Positions 7,777 to 16,312 of a stretch of 58,747 nt of DNA are shown here, piece after piece. This stretch comes from Haloarcula argentinensis DSM 12282 (GTDB lineage: Archaea; Halobacteriota; Halobacteria; Halobacteriales; Haloarculaceae). Both the position numbers and the translations under genes were made by a program. The number at the start of each line of letters is the position of its first letter. Within the stretch, counting starts at the first letter, position 1. Below the pieces are notes generated by a model, which saw only the letters and a list, made by a program, of their open reading frames with translations, was not told where the DNA came from and did not search any database. The stretch spans positions 358,726-417,472 of the forward strand of contig AOLX01000015.1 of NCBI GenBank assembly GCA_000336895.1, read 5' to 3'.

Positions 7777-8519
7777 GGTGACACCTCCGACGTGAACCAC
7801 TCCGCTGTCGTTTGTTGGACTTCGCCGAGTAGCTCCGGCCTGTCGCTCGCACGACCGACGCTGACGGCGTCAGCACCATACGAGAGGTACTCTCGTGTGG
7901 TCGCCGTCCCGCGAACGCCGTTGTTCGCCACGACGAACAGGTCGGTGGCGTCGGCCACGTCGGCGATGACCGGTTCCGTGTCCATTGCATCGACGTGGAA
8001 CATGTCACCGCCGGCATCTTCGATAGTCTGTGCAACGCCTGGGAGCGAAACGCCATCGAGTTCGGCACGCCCCTTCACCGAGACTGTCGCCCCTGTCGAC
8101 GCTGCTGCTTCCACGAACGCCGCCAGTCGGTCCGGTTCCCGGAGCAGCGACTCGCCGGCACCGGCGGCGCACATCTCGTCTTGCCGGCAGTGGGCATTGA
8201 TTTCGACGATTGCCCCGTGGCGCTGACAGACGGCAGCGGCACGCGACACAGGATCAAGTGTCGCGCTCCGGACGTTGAACGCCGGACGCAGCGGTGCGTC
8301 TGCGAGCGCAGCCAACTGGTCGTCGACGAACGCGATCGGCTCGTCCGGCAGGAACTCGGAGCGGTCGCGGTCCGTCATCGCTCGGGCGGCCTCGCGGGTC
8401 CGGTCATCGAGCGCGATACCGCCGAGGACCGCACACCCGACGTGGGATTCGACCGCGCGGGCCCACGAAGCGTCGGCCTCCCCGCTCAGACTTGCGAGGG
8501 CGACGCGCGGCTCGAACAT
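7773..8519 (-). CDS. TIM-barrel protein related to dihydrouridine synthases (MJ0144-like)
   Basis: A 248-residue protein with a flavoprotein TIM-barrel pattern. VEINAHCRQDEMCAAGAGE (about 110-128) resembles the dihydrouridine-synthase active-site loop, TVSVKGR is a phosphate/flavin-binding strand, and the C-terminal VVANNGVRGTATTREYLSYG and GADAVSVGRA match the flavin phosphate-binding end. It is shorter than true Dus enzymes and lacks their C-terminal RNA-binding domain. ATGA and GTGA overlaps tie it to cofD and the CitG-like gene. Substrate unknown; a small-molecule or cofactor intermediate is an inference. Confidence 0.7.
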   Translation of the reverse strand: MFEPRVALASLSGEADASWARAVESHVGCAVLGGIALDDRTREAARAMTDRDRSEFLPDEPIAFVDDQLAALADAPLRPAFNVRSATLDPVSRAAAVCQRHGAIVEINAHCRQDEMCAAGAGESLLREPDRLAAFVEAAASTGATVSVKGRAELDGVSLPGVAQTIEDAGGDMFHVDAMDTEPVIADVADATDLFVVANNGVRGTATTREYLSYGADAVSVGRASDRPELLGEVQQTTAEWFTSEVSP

Positions 8520-9511
8520 CAGGCCACCTCCGAAAGAGCAGTCTCGACCGTGCGGTTCACCCGCTCGGCGTCGGCCGCGTCGTTGAGGGTCGTGTCAGTT
8601 CGGACGGCCGGTACGTCAAGCGGCGTCGAATCGTCGTCGTCAAGTACGAACGCGTCAGCGAAGGGGTAGGCCTCGGCCACACCGGCGGTGCTTGGCTCAA
8701 GTCCAACGCCGGCCATCAGGTCAGCCGCCGGCCCCGAGAACACTGTGTCTTCGATGAACGGCGAGACGGCGACCACCGTTGTCTCGTGCAGTGCCTGTTC
8801 GATGTCGTCGATAGCGAGCATTGGCCCGAGCGAAGTCACAGGGTTCGACGGACCAATGACCACAGTATCGTCGAGTGCAGTCAGGACTGCGTCGGTTGCG
8901 CTGGCCGTCTCAGAGCCTCGGAACTCCACGTCTTCGACCAAGGGTTCTCCGTTGTGTCCTACCCACCACTCCTGAAAGTGCATTGGGCCGTTCGGGGTGT
9001 GAATGATAGACGCGACAGGGTCGTCGCTCATCGGTAACAGCGTCCGCTCCAGCTCGAACGCGTCCGCAAGCGTCCGCGTCGCGTCTGTCAGTGAGCACCC
9101 TTCGTCAAGCAGCGAGGTGCGCGTGACGTGGACTGCGCGGTCCCGATCGCCGATGTGCATGAACTCTGCGACACCGGAGAACCGTCGCCAGCGGGCGATG
9201 TCTCGGCCCGCAGTCTGTGCGTCATCAGGGAGGTATCGTGGGCCACCGTCGAGCCCGGCGGCGTCGGCCAGCCGCGTCAGTTCAGTGTGTGTCTCGGCGG
9301 TGTCGTCGGCGATCCCCCACCACGTCTTTCGGTCGAGGACCTCACCGTCAAGAAACAGGACGGTATCGAGGTCCGGACAGACGAGGTGCCCCCCCAGTTC
9401 GATATCGTCACCGGTGTTGGCGACGACAGTCGTCGCCGTCGGCGAAAACACGTCGTCGGCACCGGCGAGGAGCTTCGGCGTTCCCGTCCCGCCGGCAAGA
9501 AACGTCACCAT
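8519..9511 (-). CDS. cofD: 2-phospho-L-lactate transferase (CofD), coenzyme F420 synthesis
   Basis: A 330-residue enzyme that joins the activated phospholactate (or phosphoenolpyruvate) moiety to Fo to make F420-0. The start [15 protein letters not shown] carries the family's N-terminal glycine-rich loop. Other marks are [20 protein letters not shown] (about 33-52) and [17 protein letters not shown] (about 214), where Fo and substrate bind. It is the first gene of a four-gene operon with 3-4 base overlaps throughout. A TATA box 26 bases ahead of the ATG indicates a leaderless transcript. Confidence 0.95.
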   Translation of the reverse strand: MVTFLAGGTGTPKLLAGADDVFSPTATTVVANTGDDIELGGHLVCPDLDTVLFLDGEVLDRKTWWGIADDTAETHTELTRLADAAGLDGGPRYLPDDAQTAGRDIARWRRFSGVAEFMHIGDRDRAVHVTRTSLLDEGCSLTDATRTLADAFELERTLLPMSDDPVASIIHTPNGPMHFQEWWVGHNGEPLVEDVEFRGSETASATDAVLTALDDTVVIGPSNPVTSLGPMLAIDDIEQALHETTVVAVSPFIEDTVFSGPAADLMAGVGLEPSTAGVAEAYPFADAFVLDDDDSTPLDVPAVRTDTTLNDAADAERVNRTVETALSEVA

Positions 9512-9536
9512 GTCTCGACGTAGGGGGAACTGACAG

Positions 9537-9542
9537 TATAAA
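9537..9542 (-). promoter_or_regulatory. cofD: TATA box of the cofD operon
   Basis: TTTATA on the minus strand, 26-31 bases ahead of the cofD ATG. This spacing fits a leaderless mRNA. Confidence 0.6.
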
Positions 9543-9672
9543 CGTGGTCACTGAAACCGGATAGGGCCGAAATGTGATCTCGCAGAGACCGACTTCTATT
9601 CGGAGAATCACAGCTGAGAACTGGGAGGGTAGAGTGAAGGGGGTCGGTAGGATAGGCAGGATAACGGGTGCT

Positions 9673-10212
9673 ATGCCCATCGTGAATCCACACCGCTTCG
9701 CGCCTGCAACCTCCAACGAAGAGTACGTCTACGGCTCCTGTGCGCCCGGCTGGCATACGGCCGCCACGCAGCAGGACGCTATCGATGATTGGATCGAACA
9801 CATGCAGGCACACGACATCGAGCGGATTTGCTGTCTGCTTCCCGGCCAACAGCTCGACGACGCTGGGGCTAACCTCCGGCGCTATCGGGAGGCCTTCGGA
9901 GCGTCATCAGTCCGCCACGTACCGGTTCCCGACCACCGACTTATCCCCCGAGACCGCCTTCACGACGAGATCCTGCCGTTTCTGGTTGACGCCTGCGAGT
10001 CAGAGGAGCGAGTCGTCGTTCACTGTCTGGCCGGCATCGGCCGGACCGGACAGGTGCTCGCCGCATGGCTGGTGTATCATTACGACTACGGCCCCGACCG
10101 CGCCATCGAGACCGTGCAGGAGATGGGTCGTGACCCCAGAGACGCTATCGAAGCGGGGAACGCGACTGCGGCGGAACTGTCCGACCTGCTGTCGTCGGTC
10201 GCGCGCCTATAG
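9673..10212 (+). CDS. Protein tyrosine / dual-specificity phosphatase
   Basis: A 179-residue cysteine phosphatase. The P-loop signature HCLAGIGRTG runs from His117 with the nucleophile Cys118 and Arg124, and Asp87 in VPDHRLIP is the likely general acid. The compact length and single domain match archaeal dual-specificity-type phosphatases. The start at 9673 is chosen over in-frame upstream codons because the N-terminus MPIVNPHRFA is already complete. It converges with the ABC exporter genes and probably has its own promoter. The substrate (protein or small molecule) cannot be read from sequence. Confidence 0.88.
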   Translation: MPIVNPHRFAPATSNEEYVYGSCAPGWHTAATQQDAIDDWIEHMQAHDIERICCLLPGQQLDDAGANLRRYREAFGASSVRHVPVPDHRLIPRDRLHDEILPFLVDACESEERVVVHCLAGIGRTGQVLAAWLVYHYDYGPDRAIETVQEMGRDPRDAIEAGNATAAELSDLLSSVARL

Positions 10213-10229
10213 AAAAGTTCGGTCGGCGC

Positions 10230-10970
10230 TCAGTCTGTCCGTGGGAGCAACCGCGCACCGATCACAAAGCCGACGACAGCGCAGGCGGTGAGAACGGCAA
10301 GCGGGCCGAGCGCATCACCAGTGCCGGTCGTCGCCGCACGGACGCCACGCGAGAAGTATGTCAGCGGCGAGAGCCACGTCGGCAGCCACGCAGGCAGGAG
10401 AGTCTGTGGGACGAACGTCTCCGAGAGGAAGAGCAGCGGAAGTGCAAGGCCGTTGCTCGCTGCGATGACGCCGTCCTGTGAGTCCGCGAGGCTCCCCAAC
10501 ATCGCCCCGACGGCACAGAACAGCGCGACGCCGAGGCCGACAAAGGGGAGTAACAGGCCGGACGGTCGGATGGTCGCGCCGGTGAGCCACACCATCAGGC
10601 CTAGAATCAGGAGACCGGCGATACCGATGATGACGACGTTGACGAGCGTCTGTGCCAGCAGCCACTCGGTCCGGGTCAGTGGCGTCGTCGCCAGCTTCTC
10701 GAAGCGGTTGCCGTCCCGATGTCGCGCCACCTCGCTCCCGACGCGCGAAAGCGGGGTAAACAGGACGACGACGGCCAGATACCCCGGCGCGTAGAAGCTC
10801 GGCGGCTCGGTGAACAGCCCGCCGCCGCCCGGCTGGGTCTGGACCAGCACGCCGAAGATAACGACGATGATGACCGGGAAGAAGAACGTGAAGAAGACGG
10901 CCGTCCGTCGCCGGAGGAAGGCCAGCGACGCCGCGCGCGTCTCTGCCGTGAGTCGCCCCAACCGGCTCAT
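10230..10970 (-). CDS. ABC-2 type exporter permease
   Basis: A 246-residue integral membrane protein of the ABC-2 family with about six membrane segments. The first is TAVFFTFFFPVIIVVIFGVLV near residue 23, followed by a loop and further hydrophobic runs around 65, 105, 140, 175 and 225. Its ATG overlaps the stop of the ATPase gene upstream by 4 bases, so the two form an exporter pair. Substrate could be a drug, lipid or peptide; nothing here decides. Confidence 0.85.
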   Translation of the reverse strand: MSRLGRLTAETRAASLAFLRRRTAVFFTFFFPVIIVVIFGVLVQTQPGGGGLFTEPPSFYAPGYLAVVVLFTPLSRVGSEVARHRDGNRFEKLATTPLTRTEWLLAQTLVNVVIIGIAGLLILGLMVWLTGATIRPSGLLLPFVGLGVALFCAVGAMLGSLADSQDGVIAASNGLALPLLFLSETFVPQTLLPAWLPTWLSPLTYFSRGVRAATTGTGDALGPLAVLTACAVVGFVIGARLLPRTD

Positions 10971-11908
10971 TGTGCACCACCTGCGACCGGCTCCGTCTGC
11001 TGCGGTTCACCGCGCTGGCCGACGGCCGTCCCGGTGAGTTCGAGGTACACGTCCTCCAAGTCCGGCTGTTTCCAGGTCAGACTGTCGTACTCGATGCCCG
11101 CCTGCCCCAGTTGCTCAGTGATGTTGCCGATAGACTCCGGGCGGATGCCGTAGACGACCAGCCGGCCGTTCCGGATCGCTGTCTCCGCCGGGTAGTCGAT
11201 GGCTGAGACGGCAGCGTCGCCGAAGGAGCCATCGACGATGAGCTGGCTGTCGCCACCGTGCTCGGCCACGAGCTGCTCCGGCGAGTCGAGTGCGATGAGC
11301 GTCCCGTCTGCGAGGAGGCCAACGCGGTCCGCGAGCCGCTGGGCCTCCTCCATGTAGTGGGTCGTGACGAGTATCGTCACGCCGCGGTCGGCGAGTCCCT
11401 CCAACAGTCGCCAGAGGTCACGCCGACCGGCCGGATCGATACCGGTCGTCGGCTCGTCCAGTACGAGCAGATCCGGGTCGTTGATGAGCGCCGTCGCGAC
11501 GCAGGTCCGTCGCTGCTGCCCGCCCGAGAGATTCTCGTATGTGGTGCTCGCGGTGTCGGCCAGACCGACATCGTCGAGGACGGCCTCGACATCGCGGGTA
11601 TCGTCGTACAGGCCGGCGTAGTATTCGAGCAGTTCCCGCGCCGTCAGTCGCTCGTGGGGCGAAAACGACTGTGGCAACAGCCCGATTCGGTCGCGGGCGA
11701 CCGTTCTGGGCGACTGGCCGAACAGCTGTACCTCGCCAGTCGCGTCCGTCGTTCCGGTCAACGCTCGTACCAGCGTGGTCTTGCCAGCCCCGTTGGGACC
11801 GACCAGCGCGAGCACTTCTCCAGCGGTCGCCGTCAGCGACACGCCGTCAAGTGCGACCGTCTCGCCGTAGCGCCGCCCGACATCCGACGCGACCAGTACC
11901 TCGTCCAT
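10967..11908 (-). CDS. ABC exporter ATP-binding protein
   Basis: A 313-residue nucleotide-binding subunit of the DrrA/CcmA-like exporter class. It has Walker A GPNGAGKTT (about 38-46), signature LSGGQQRR, Walker B LLVLDEPTTGIDPAG and the switch histidine in TTHYMEEAQ. A C-terminal extension of about 90 residues after the ATPase core, found in this subgroup, may hold a regulatory domain. It is coupled by ATGA to the permease, forming a two-gene operon. Confidence 0.92.
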   Translation of the reverse strand: MDEVLVASDVGRRYGETVALDGVSLTATAGEVLALVGPNGAGKTTLVRALTGTTDATGEVQLFGQSPRTVARDRIGLLPQSFSPHERLTARELLEYYAGLYDDTRDVEAVLDDVGLADTASTTYENLSGGQQRRTCVATALINDPDLLVLDEPTTGIDPAGRRDLWRLLEGLADRGVTILVTTHYMEEAQRLADRVGLLADGTLIALDSPEQLVAEHGGDSQLIVDGSFGDAAVSAIDYPAETAIRNGRLVVYGIRPESIGNITEQLGQAGIEYDSLTWKQPDLEDVYLELTGTAVGQRGEPQQTEPVAGGAQ

Positions 11909-11963
11909 GCGCCCTCGTCCGGTCGGGTGGCCGAAAGCAGTTCCGTTCTCGCGCGACTATCGG

Positions 11964-12071
11964 CTACACGTTGCGGCCACACTCAAGACAGACAGCGGGG
12001 AGCCACGGCTTGTCCGTGACGACTGGGTTCGTCTCTTCACAGTGGTCACAGAACTCGGTTTTCGTCGCCAT
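11964..12071 (-). CDS. 35-residue zinc-ribbon micro-protein
   Basis: A very short gene found by reading the gap between the ABC ATPase and the SelW-like gene. The protein MATKTEFCDHCEETNPVV... ends in CLECGRNV, with two CxxC pairs (Cys8/Cys11 and Cys28/Cys31) that can bind one zinc. The product is acidic at its start and has a compact knuckle layout typical of haloarchaeal zinc-finger micro-proteins. An AT-rich TATA-like ACTATTTATTG lies about 30 bases ahead of the ATG. Partner unknown; such proteins usually act through protein or nucleic-acid contacts. Confidence 0.72.
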   Translation of the reverse strand: MATKTEFCDHCEETNPVVTDKPWLPAVCLECGRNV

Positions 12072-12179
12072 TTGCCGAAGATGTCACAGCAAAACAATAA
12101 ATAGTTTGTTGTGAGGTGTAGCGTCACACACGAATGGCAGCTTCACCGCAGGGGTCCGCTGACAGTACACTGTGACTTG

Positions 12180-12419
12180 CTACATAACGTGTGATCTGAT
12201 CTCACGCACGATGGCGTCCACGTCGAACTCGTCGCCAGCCTCGGCTTTGTCGTAGACGGTCTCGTCGTCGACACTAATTCTGAACACGCCGTGGTCGCCC
12301 ATGACCAGTCGGACGCTGTCGAGTTCACGCTCAAGTCCGGATAAAATCGCTTGCTGGACGTTTACTGCTCGCTCGCGGAATCCACATGGAACACAGTATT
12401 CGATTTCGACGGTGCTCAT
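12180..12419 (-). CDS. SelT/SelW/SelH (Rdx) family thioredoxin-like protein
   Basis: A 79-residue protein of the Rdx family, thought to work in thiol redox chemistry. The N-terminal strand VEIEYCVPCGFRERA contains the CxxC pair (Cys9, Cys12) where eukaryotic relatives have selenocysteine. The GVFRISVDDETVYDK region matches the family's second strand pair, and the C-terminus IVREIRSHV is typical. All positions are ordinary cysteine, so no SECIS element is needed. It lies between the zinc micro-protein and the heme/oxidase assembly genes, all on the minus strand. Confidence 0.88.
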   Translation of the reverse strand: MSTVEIEYCVPCGFRERAVNVQQAILSGLERELDSVRLVMGDHGVFRISVDDETVYDKAEAGDEFDVDAIVREIRSHVM

Positions 12420-12450
12420 ACCGGTCTTCAGGTCCGTTGGCCTGAAAGCT

Positions 12451-13152
12451 CTATGATCGGTCGATCAGTGTTCGGAGCCGACCAACGAGTGTCACGTCGA
12501 AACGGTGGACGCCGTACAGCAGTCCGACCGAGGTGACGAACACCATCGTCGAGAGCCCATACGACTGGGACAGGGCCGCCTGCGACAGCGTTGCCCCGAC
12601 GCCCACGAACCCACCCAGTATCGACGCAATGATCGGGAGGACACAGGAGACACACGAAAAGAGGCCGACGATACCGCCTACCGCGCCGCCGCTCGCGTCG
12701 ACGGCAGTCACGAACACCAGATACGAGAGCGCCAGATAGCCGGCGATCTTCCAGGGGATGAGCACTACGCTGAGGGTCGCACCGCTGAACACGACCGTCG
12801 GCGAGAACCCGGGCGGGGCCTGCGTGACCAATCGGAGACCAGTTCCCTGGCCACCCGTGCCGTACACACCGCCAACGTACCCCAGTACGAGCAGATAGCC
12901 GAGAGCGATAACCGCACTGCCGATTGTCCGACGACGGTCGGTCAGTTCCGGCCGCACTCGCAGAAACACGAGACCGGCGATGTTGAGCCAGATGAACGGG
13001 AACACCAGCAGGAATGGGTCCGTCGCGGGTTGGGCCGTGTTGAGGACGTAGCCCAGAACGAGGATGAACTCCGCGTTCAACACGGCTGCCCAGGTCACCA
13101 GCGAGCGCGTGTCCGGGACTGCATCTCTGAGAGTCGCTGTCGTGGTGCTCAT
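12451..13152 (-). CDS. Polytopic membrane protein beside heme A/O synthase, with CxxC
   Basis: A 233-residue protein with about six or seven membrane segments and no clear family name. A membrane-embedded SCVSCVLPIIASILGG stretch (about 165-180) holds a CxxC pair. Its ATG overlaps the stop of the ctaA-ctaB fusion by 4 bases, so the two are co-translated. The position between oxidase cofactor genes suggests help in heme-copper oxidase assembly, with the CxxC as a possible metal or redox site; that is inference. The start at 13152 is set by the overlap; a longer frame would read back over ctaB. Confidence 0.7.
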   Translation of the reverse strand: MSTTTATLRDAVPDTRSLVTWAAVLNAEFILVLGYVLNTAQPATDPFLLVFPFIWLNIAGLVFLRVRPELTDRRRTIGSAVIALGYLLVLGYVGGVYGTGGQGTGLRLVTQAPPGFSPTVVFSGATLSVVLIPWKIAGYLALSYLVFVTAVDASGGAVGGIVGLFSCVSCVLPIIASILGGFVGVGATLSQAALSQSYGLSTMVFVTSVGLLYGVHRFDVTLVGRLRTLIDRS

Positions 13153-14540
13153 AGTGCCAGTGCGTCGACGACGATGGCGATCAGGACCGCCCCGAGGTAG
13201 GCGTTCGACGCGTGGAACGCCCGGAACGCCGCCGCTTCGGTCTGCTCGCGGTGGAGCAGGATGACGGCCCAGAGGAACACCGCACCCAGCAACACCGACG
13301 TGACGGCGTACAGCCAGCCAAGCGGCGTGAGCACACCCAGAACACCTGCTGAGATGAGCGTCGCCCCGAGATAGTAGACGATGTGCTTGCGCGTCTCCGT
13401 CTCGCCGCGGACAACCGGCATCATCGGGAAGCCGCCCGCCTCGTAGTCGTCCTTGTACGCGAGCGCGAGGTTGTAGAAGTGCGCTGGCGTCCAAAGGAAG
13501 ATGACCACGGCGAGGACGACGCCCGGAAGACCGACCGACCCGTCAGCGGCGACCCAGCCGATAAGCGCCGGCAGTGCGCCGGCGGCTCCGCCGATGACAG
13601 TGTTCTGGACGGTGTTGGGCTTCAACACGAGCGTGTAGATGACGCTGTAGAACACAATCGCAGTCAGCCCGAGGACCGCTACGAGCGCGTTCACCTGCCA
13701 GAACAGCCACAGTGACGCAAGCGACAGGAGCAGGCCGAAAGCCAGCGCGTTCCGGACCGGGATCTGGTGGGTTGCGATGGGACGGTCCGAGGTCCGGTCC
13801 ATGCGCTTGTCGATGTCGCGTTCGAGGACGTGGTTGAACGTCCCCGACGCGCCGATAGAGAGGACGCCGCCCCCGAGCGTGAGCAACACCGTCCGAACAG
13901 TGAGCGTCTGCCCGGCGGCGAGTGCCATTCCGGCCGCAGCGACCAGACACAAGAGCCACATCAGCCGGGGCTTCATCAGGCGGAAGTACGCGGATGCGGT
14001 CCCGATGAGCCGTTCGCGGAGAGAGAGTGTGGTGGTCCGGCCACCGATTTCGTCTCCGGTCGGTTCCGGCGCGGGCGTCGGGTTCTTCACTGGAGTCTCG
14101 TCATCACTGCCCGTCTCAGCTTCGAGGTGCCACGCGAGAGCCAGCACGAACGAGCCGAAGATGCCCATTCCTAGAGCGAGGTGGGCACCGGGGAGTGCCG
14201 TCTCGGTGCTCGTCGCGACGACGGCGCCGAGCGCTATCTGGACCGGGTACAGCGCGGTGCCAAGGAGGATAGCTGCCTTGACACGGCCGCGGCAGCCGGA
14301 TCGGAGCCCGATAAGGGCCACAGCCACAACGAGGAGTCCGACGGCGGCTGCGACGAGTCGATGTCCCCAGGCGACTAATAGGGCCGTGTTCGTTACGTCG
14401 ACCGGTCCGTCACACAGCGGCCATGTAGTACAGGCTGCCGCCGCATCCGTAAGCGTCGTTGTCGCGCCGGCGAGAACTAGCAAGTACACGCCGACGGCGG
14501 TCGCGGCGAGCAGCCCGGTGAAGGTCCGGCTCTCTGCCAT
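13149..14540 (-). CDS. ctaB: Fused heme A synthase-like / heme O synthase (CtaA-CtaB)
   Basis: A 463-residue membrane protein combining two enzymes of heme O/A synthesis. Residues 1-140 form four membrane helices of the CtaA/Cox15 type with conserved histidines (WGHRLVAA near 60, PGAHLALGMG near 120). After an acidic linker, residues from about 185 form a UbiA-family prenyltransferase with the aspartate motif FNHVLERDIDKRMDRTSDRP and a second YKDDYEAGG motif. The C-terminal half would farnesylate protoheme. CtaA is half of the usual eight-helix length, so whether it alone makes heme A is uncertain. Divergent from coxB. Confidence 0.88.
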   Translation of the reverse strand: MAESRTFTGLLAATAVGVYLLVLAGATTTLTDAAAACTTWPLCDGPVDVTNTALLVAWGHRLVAAAVGLLVVAVALIGLRSGCRGRVKAAILLGTALYPVQIALGAVVATSTETALPGAHLALGMGIFGSFVLALAWHLEAETGSDDETPVKNPTPAPEPTGDEIGGRTTTLSLRERLIGTASAYFRLMKPRLMWLLCLVAAAGMALAAGQTLTVRTVLLTLGGGVLSIGASGTFNHVLERDIDKRMDRTSDRPIATHQIPVRNALAFGLLLSLASLWLFWQVNALVAVLGLTAIVFYSVIYTLVLKPNTVQNTVIGGAAGALPALIGWVAADGSVGLPGVVLAVVIFLWTPAHFYNLALAYKDDYEAGGFPMMPVVRGETETRKHIVYYLGATLISAGVLGVLTPLGWLYAVTSVLLGAVFLWAVILLHREQTEAAAFRAFHASNAYLGAVLIAIVVDALAL

Positions 14541-14651
14541 TATTGTATCCTTCGATGCTGGCCACTTAGACCTCGCGATTCCGCTGTCTCTGTCCGGAGC
14601 CGCTCCGCTGCCCTATCGCTGCAAATCGGGGGCCTGCGGCGAAGACAGCAG

Positions 14652-14659
14652 TTATTTAT
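14652..14659 (+). promoter_or_regulatory. coxB: TATA box of coxB
   Basis: TTATTTAT, 24-31 bases ahead of the coxB ATG, giving a leaderless transcript. It sits in the divergent region shared with ctaB. Confidence 0.6.
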
Positions 14660-14682
14660 CCCCGAAATCCTAAGCCGCATCC

Positions 14683-15444
14683 ATGACCCGGAAACGCGCC
14701 GGTCTGGTCGCTCTGTTCGGTGCTGCGTTGCTCGCGCTCGCCGCCGAGCCGGCCGCCGCCGCACAGATTCAGGACTCGACGACGGATAGCCTCATCTGGG
14801 GGCTGAACATGAACCTCCTGTACGTGGCGATCCCGATTACGGTCCTCGTCGAAGGGATTCTGATCTACACCGTCTGGCGATTCCGTAATCAGGAAGAGGC
14901 GCTTCCGACGCAGGAGAACCGCCGACTCGAAGTCACTTGGACCATCGCGACGGCGATCATTCTTCTGTTCGTCGGCGTCACCTCCTACCAGGTGATGGCG
15001 AGCCCGTACGTCACCGCCGAGGCCGGTGACCAAGCCGCACTGCAGGAACAGGACACTGAACTCATCACCGTCGAAGCCCAGCGGTACGGCTGGACGTTCT
15101 ACTACAACGAGTCGAGCTGGGACGGTGAAGCGGAAGTGACCACCACGACGGACCTGAAGATACCGGCCAATCAGGACGTATCCTTGCGGGTTACGTCGAA
15201 GGACTGGCTACACGCGTTCCACGTGCCTGGACTTGGACTGAAATCAGACGCGTTCCCCGGCCAGTACAACCGCCTCCGGACCAACGCAGATAACACTGGC
15301 ACCTATCAGCTCTACTGTGCTGAATACTGTGGCTCTGGACACTCACAGATGCTCGGGACCGTTGAGGTCGTCCCGCAGGACGAATACGAGGATTGGCTGG
15401 CAGAGCAGAAGAGCGGTGGCGACTCCGAAAGCAGCGGCGAGTAA
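14683..15444 (+). CDS. coxB: Cytochrome c oxidase subunit II (CuA)
   Basis: A 253-residue subunit that accepts electrons at a binuclear CuA centre on the outside of the membrane. A signal peptide spans about 1-27, and two membrane helices lie near 44-66 and 87-107. The cupredoxin domain holds every CuA ligand: His177, Cys212, Glu214, Cys216, His220 and Met223 (CAEYCGSGHSQM). The tail is acidic and serine-rich. No subunit I gene follows, so the other subunits are elsewhere. A TTTTT run soon after the stop is a likely terminator. Confidence 0.95.
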   Translation: MTRKRAGLVALFGAALLALAAEPAAAAQIQDSTTDSLIWGLNMNLLYVAIPITVLVEGILIYTVWRFRNQEEALPTQENRRLEVTWTIATAIILLFVGVTSYQVMASPYVTAEAGDQAALQEQDTELITVEAQRYGWTFYYNESSWDGEAEVTTTTDLKIPANQDVSLRVTSKDWLHAFHVPGLGLKSDAFPGQYNRLRTNADNTGTYQLYCAEYCGSGHSQMLGTVEVVPQDEYEDWLAEQKSGGDSESSGE

Positions 15445-15458
15445 CGCGTAACTGAGCG

Positions 15459-15466
15459 GCTTTTTC
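15459..15466 (+). terminator. T-run after coxB
   Basis: A GCGGCTTTTTCC stretch 15-25 bases after the coxB stop. Short U-tracts are the usual archaeal termination signal. The remaining bases to the lipoprotein gene (to 15632) show nothing else recognisable. Confidence 0.4.
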
Positions 15467-15632
15467 CGTCCGAGAACTGACCGAACTGCGGACCATTCCA
15501 CCCGTCCAGCAGACCATGTATTTCGGTGCGGTGACTGGGAGTCAGACCAAGTCGAGTAAGAGAGCCAAAGCGGCCCGCCAGTCCGTTACTGAACAATCTA
15601 TCTGTCAGTTACTTCGCCGTCTGAACCGACTG

Positions 15633-16043
15633 TCAGATCCACGCTCTGGTGGCCGTAACCGTATCACTGAATTCCTGCTTGCCGTCGACAGAGAGCACAA
15701 TTCGACAGGTCTGAGTGCCCGTATCGCGGTTAATCTGGACTGATCCCCCCGGTGGAATTGAAACTTCTTTGTCCTGGCATGTGGCTAGTAGGACAACAGT
15801 ACCCGAGAACGCACCAACGACTTGGACTTCTACGAGCTTTGACCCATCACACATCGATGGCCAACACTCCGGTGTCGATACCGTGGAAGGCGACGTCCCG
15901 GTTTCAGTGGCGGTTTTGCCCGGCGTTTCTGTCGCCTCCGGTGCTGGGGAGTTACTTTCGGTTGTGCCATTACCATCCCACTCGGCGCAACCGGAGAGAG
16001 GTATGGAAAGTGCTGAGAGTGAGAGGAGTTGTCGGCGATTCAT
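15633..16043 (-). CDS. Small exported lipoprotein of unknown function
   Basis: A 136-residue protein starting MNRRQLLSLSALSIPLSGC: a twin-arginine-like start, a short hydrophobic core and a lipobox with Cys19. A Thr/Ser/Pro/Glu-rich linker (about 25-58) leads to a small C-terminal domain with further cysteines (CWPSMC, TCQD, QTCRI), which could form disulfides outside the cell. Expected to be lipid-anchored and face outward. No family is recognised. A TATA-like AGATATACC lies 20-30 bases ahead of the start. Confidence 0.7.
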   Translation of the reverse strand: MNRRQLLSLSALSIPLSGCAEWDGNGTTESNSPAPEATETPGKTATETGTSPSTVSTPECWPSMCDGSKLVEVQVVGAFSGTVVLLATCQDKEVSIPPGGSVQINRDTGTQTCRIVLSVDGKQEFSDTVTATRAWI

Positions 16044-16312
16044 AATAAGTGGTGAAATGGTATATCTAAGTGTTTTGTGAGCGGTATGACGGCTGTACCC
16101 GGCTTAGCCACAGGAGATAGTATTAGTGGAGTTCCGTTGATTGATCGAGTTCTGCCACCAGTGGTTTCCAAACGGGTCGCCACAGAGAGTAGCGAGGTAC
16201 CGACGGCACTGTTCGCTTGGGGAAATGTAGAACTTAGACAGAGGTGTCAGTGGCAGCACACAGCGCTCACAAACGACCCGGCTGTCAGTGTCTCGGTACG
16301 CCCGTCCAGCCG
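16044..16312. other. Gap between CAP and lipoprotein genes
   Basis: About 270 bases on the 3' side of the CAP gene and the 5' side of the lipoprotein gene. Apart from the lipoprotein's TATA-like element near 16060-16070, nothing is recognised. The short open frames here have non-halophilic composition. Confidence 0.5.
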
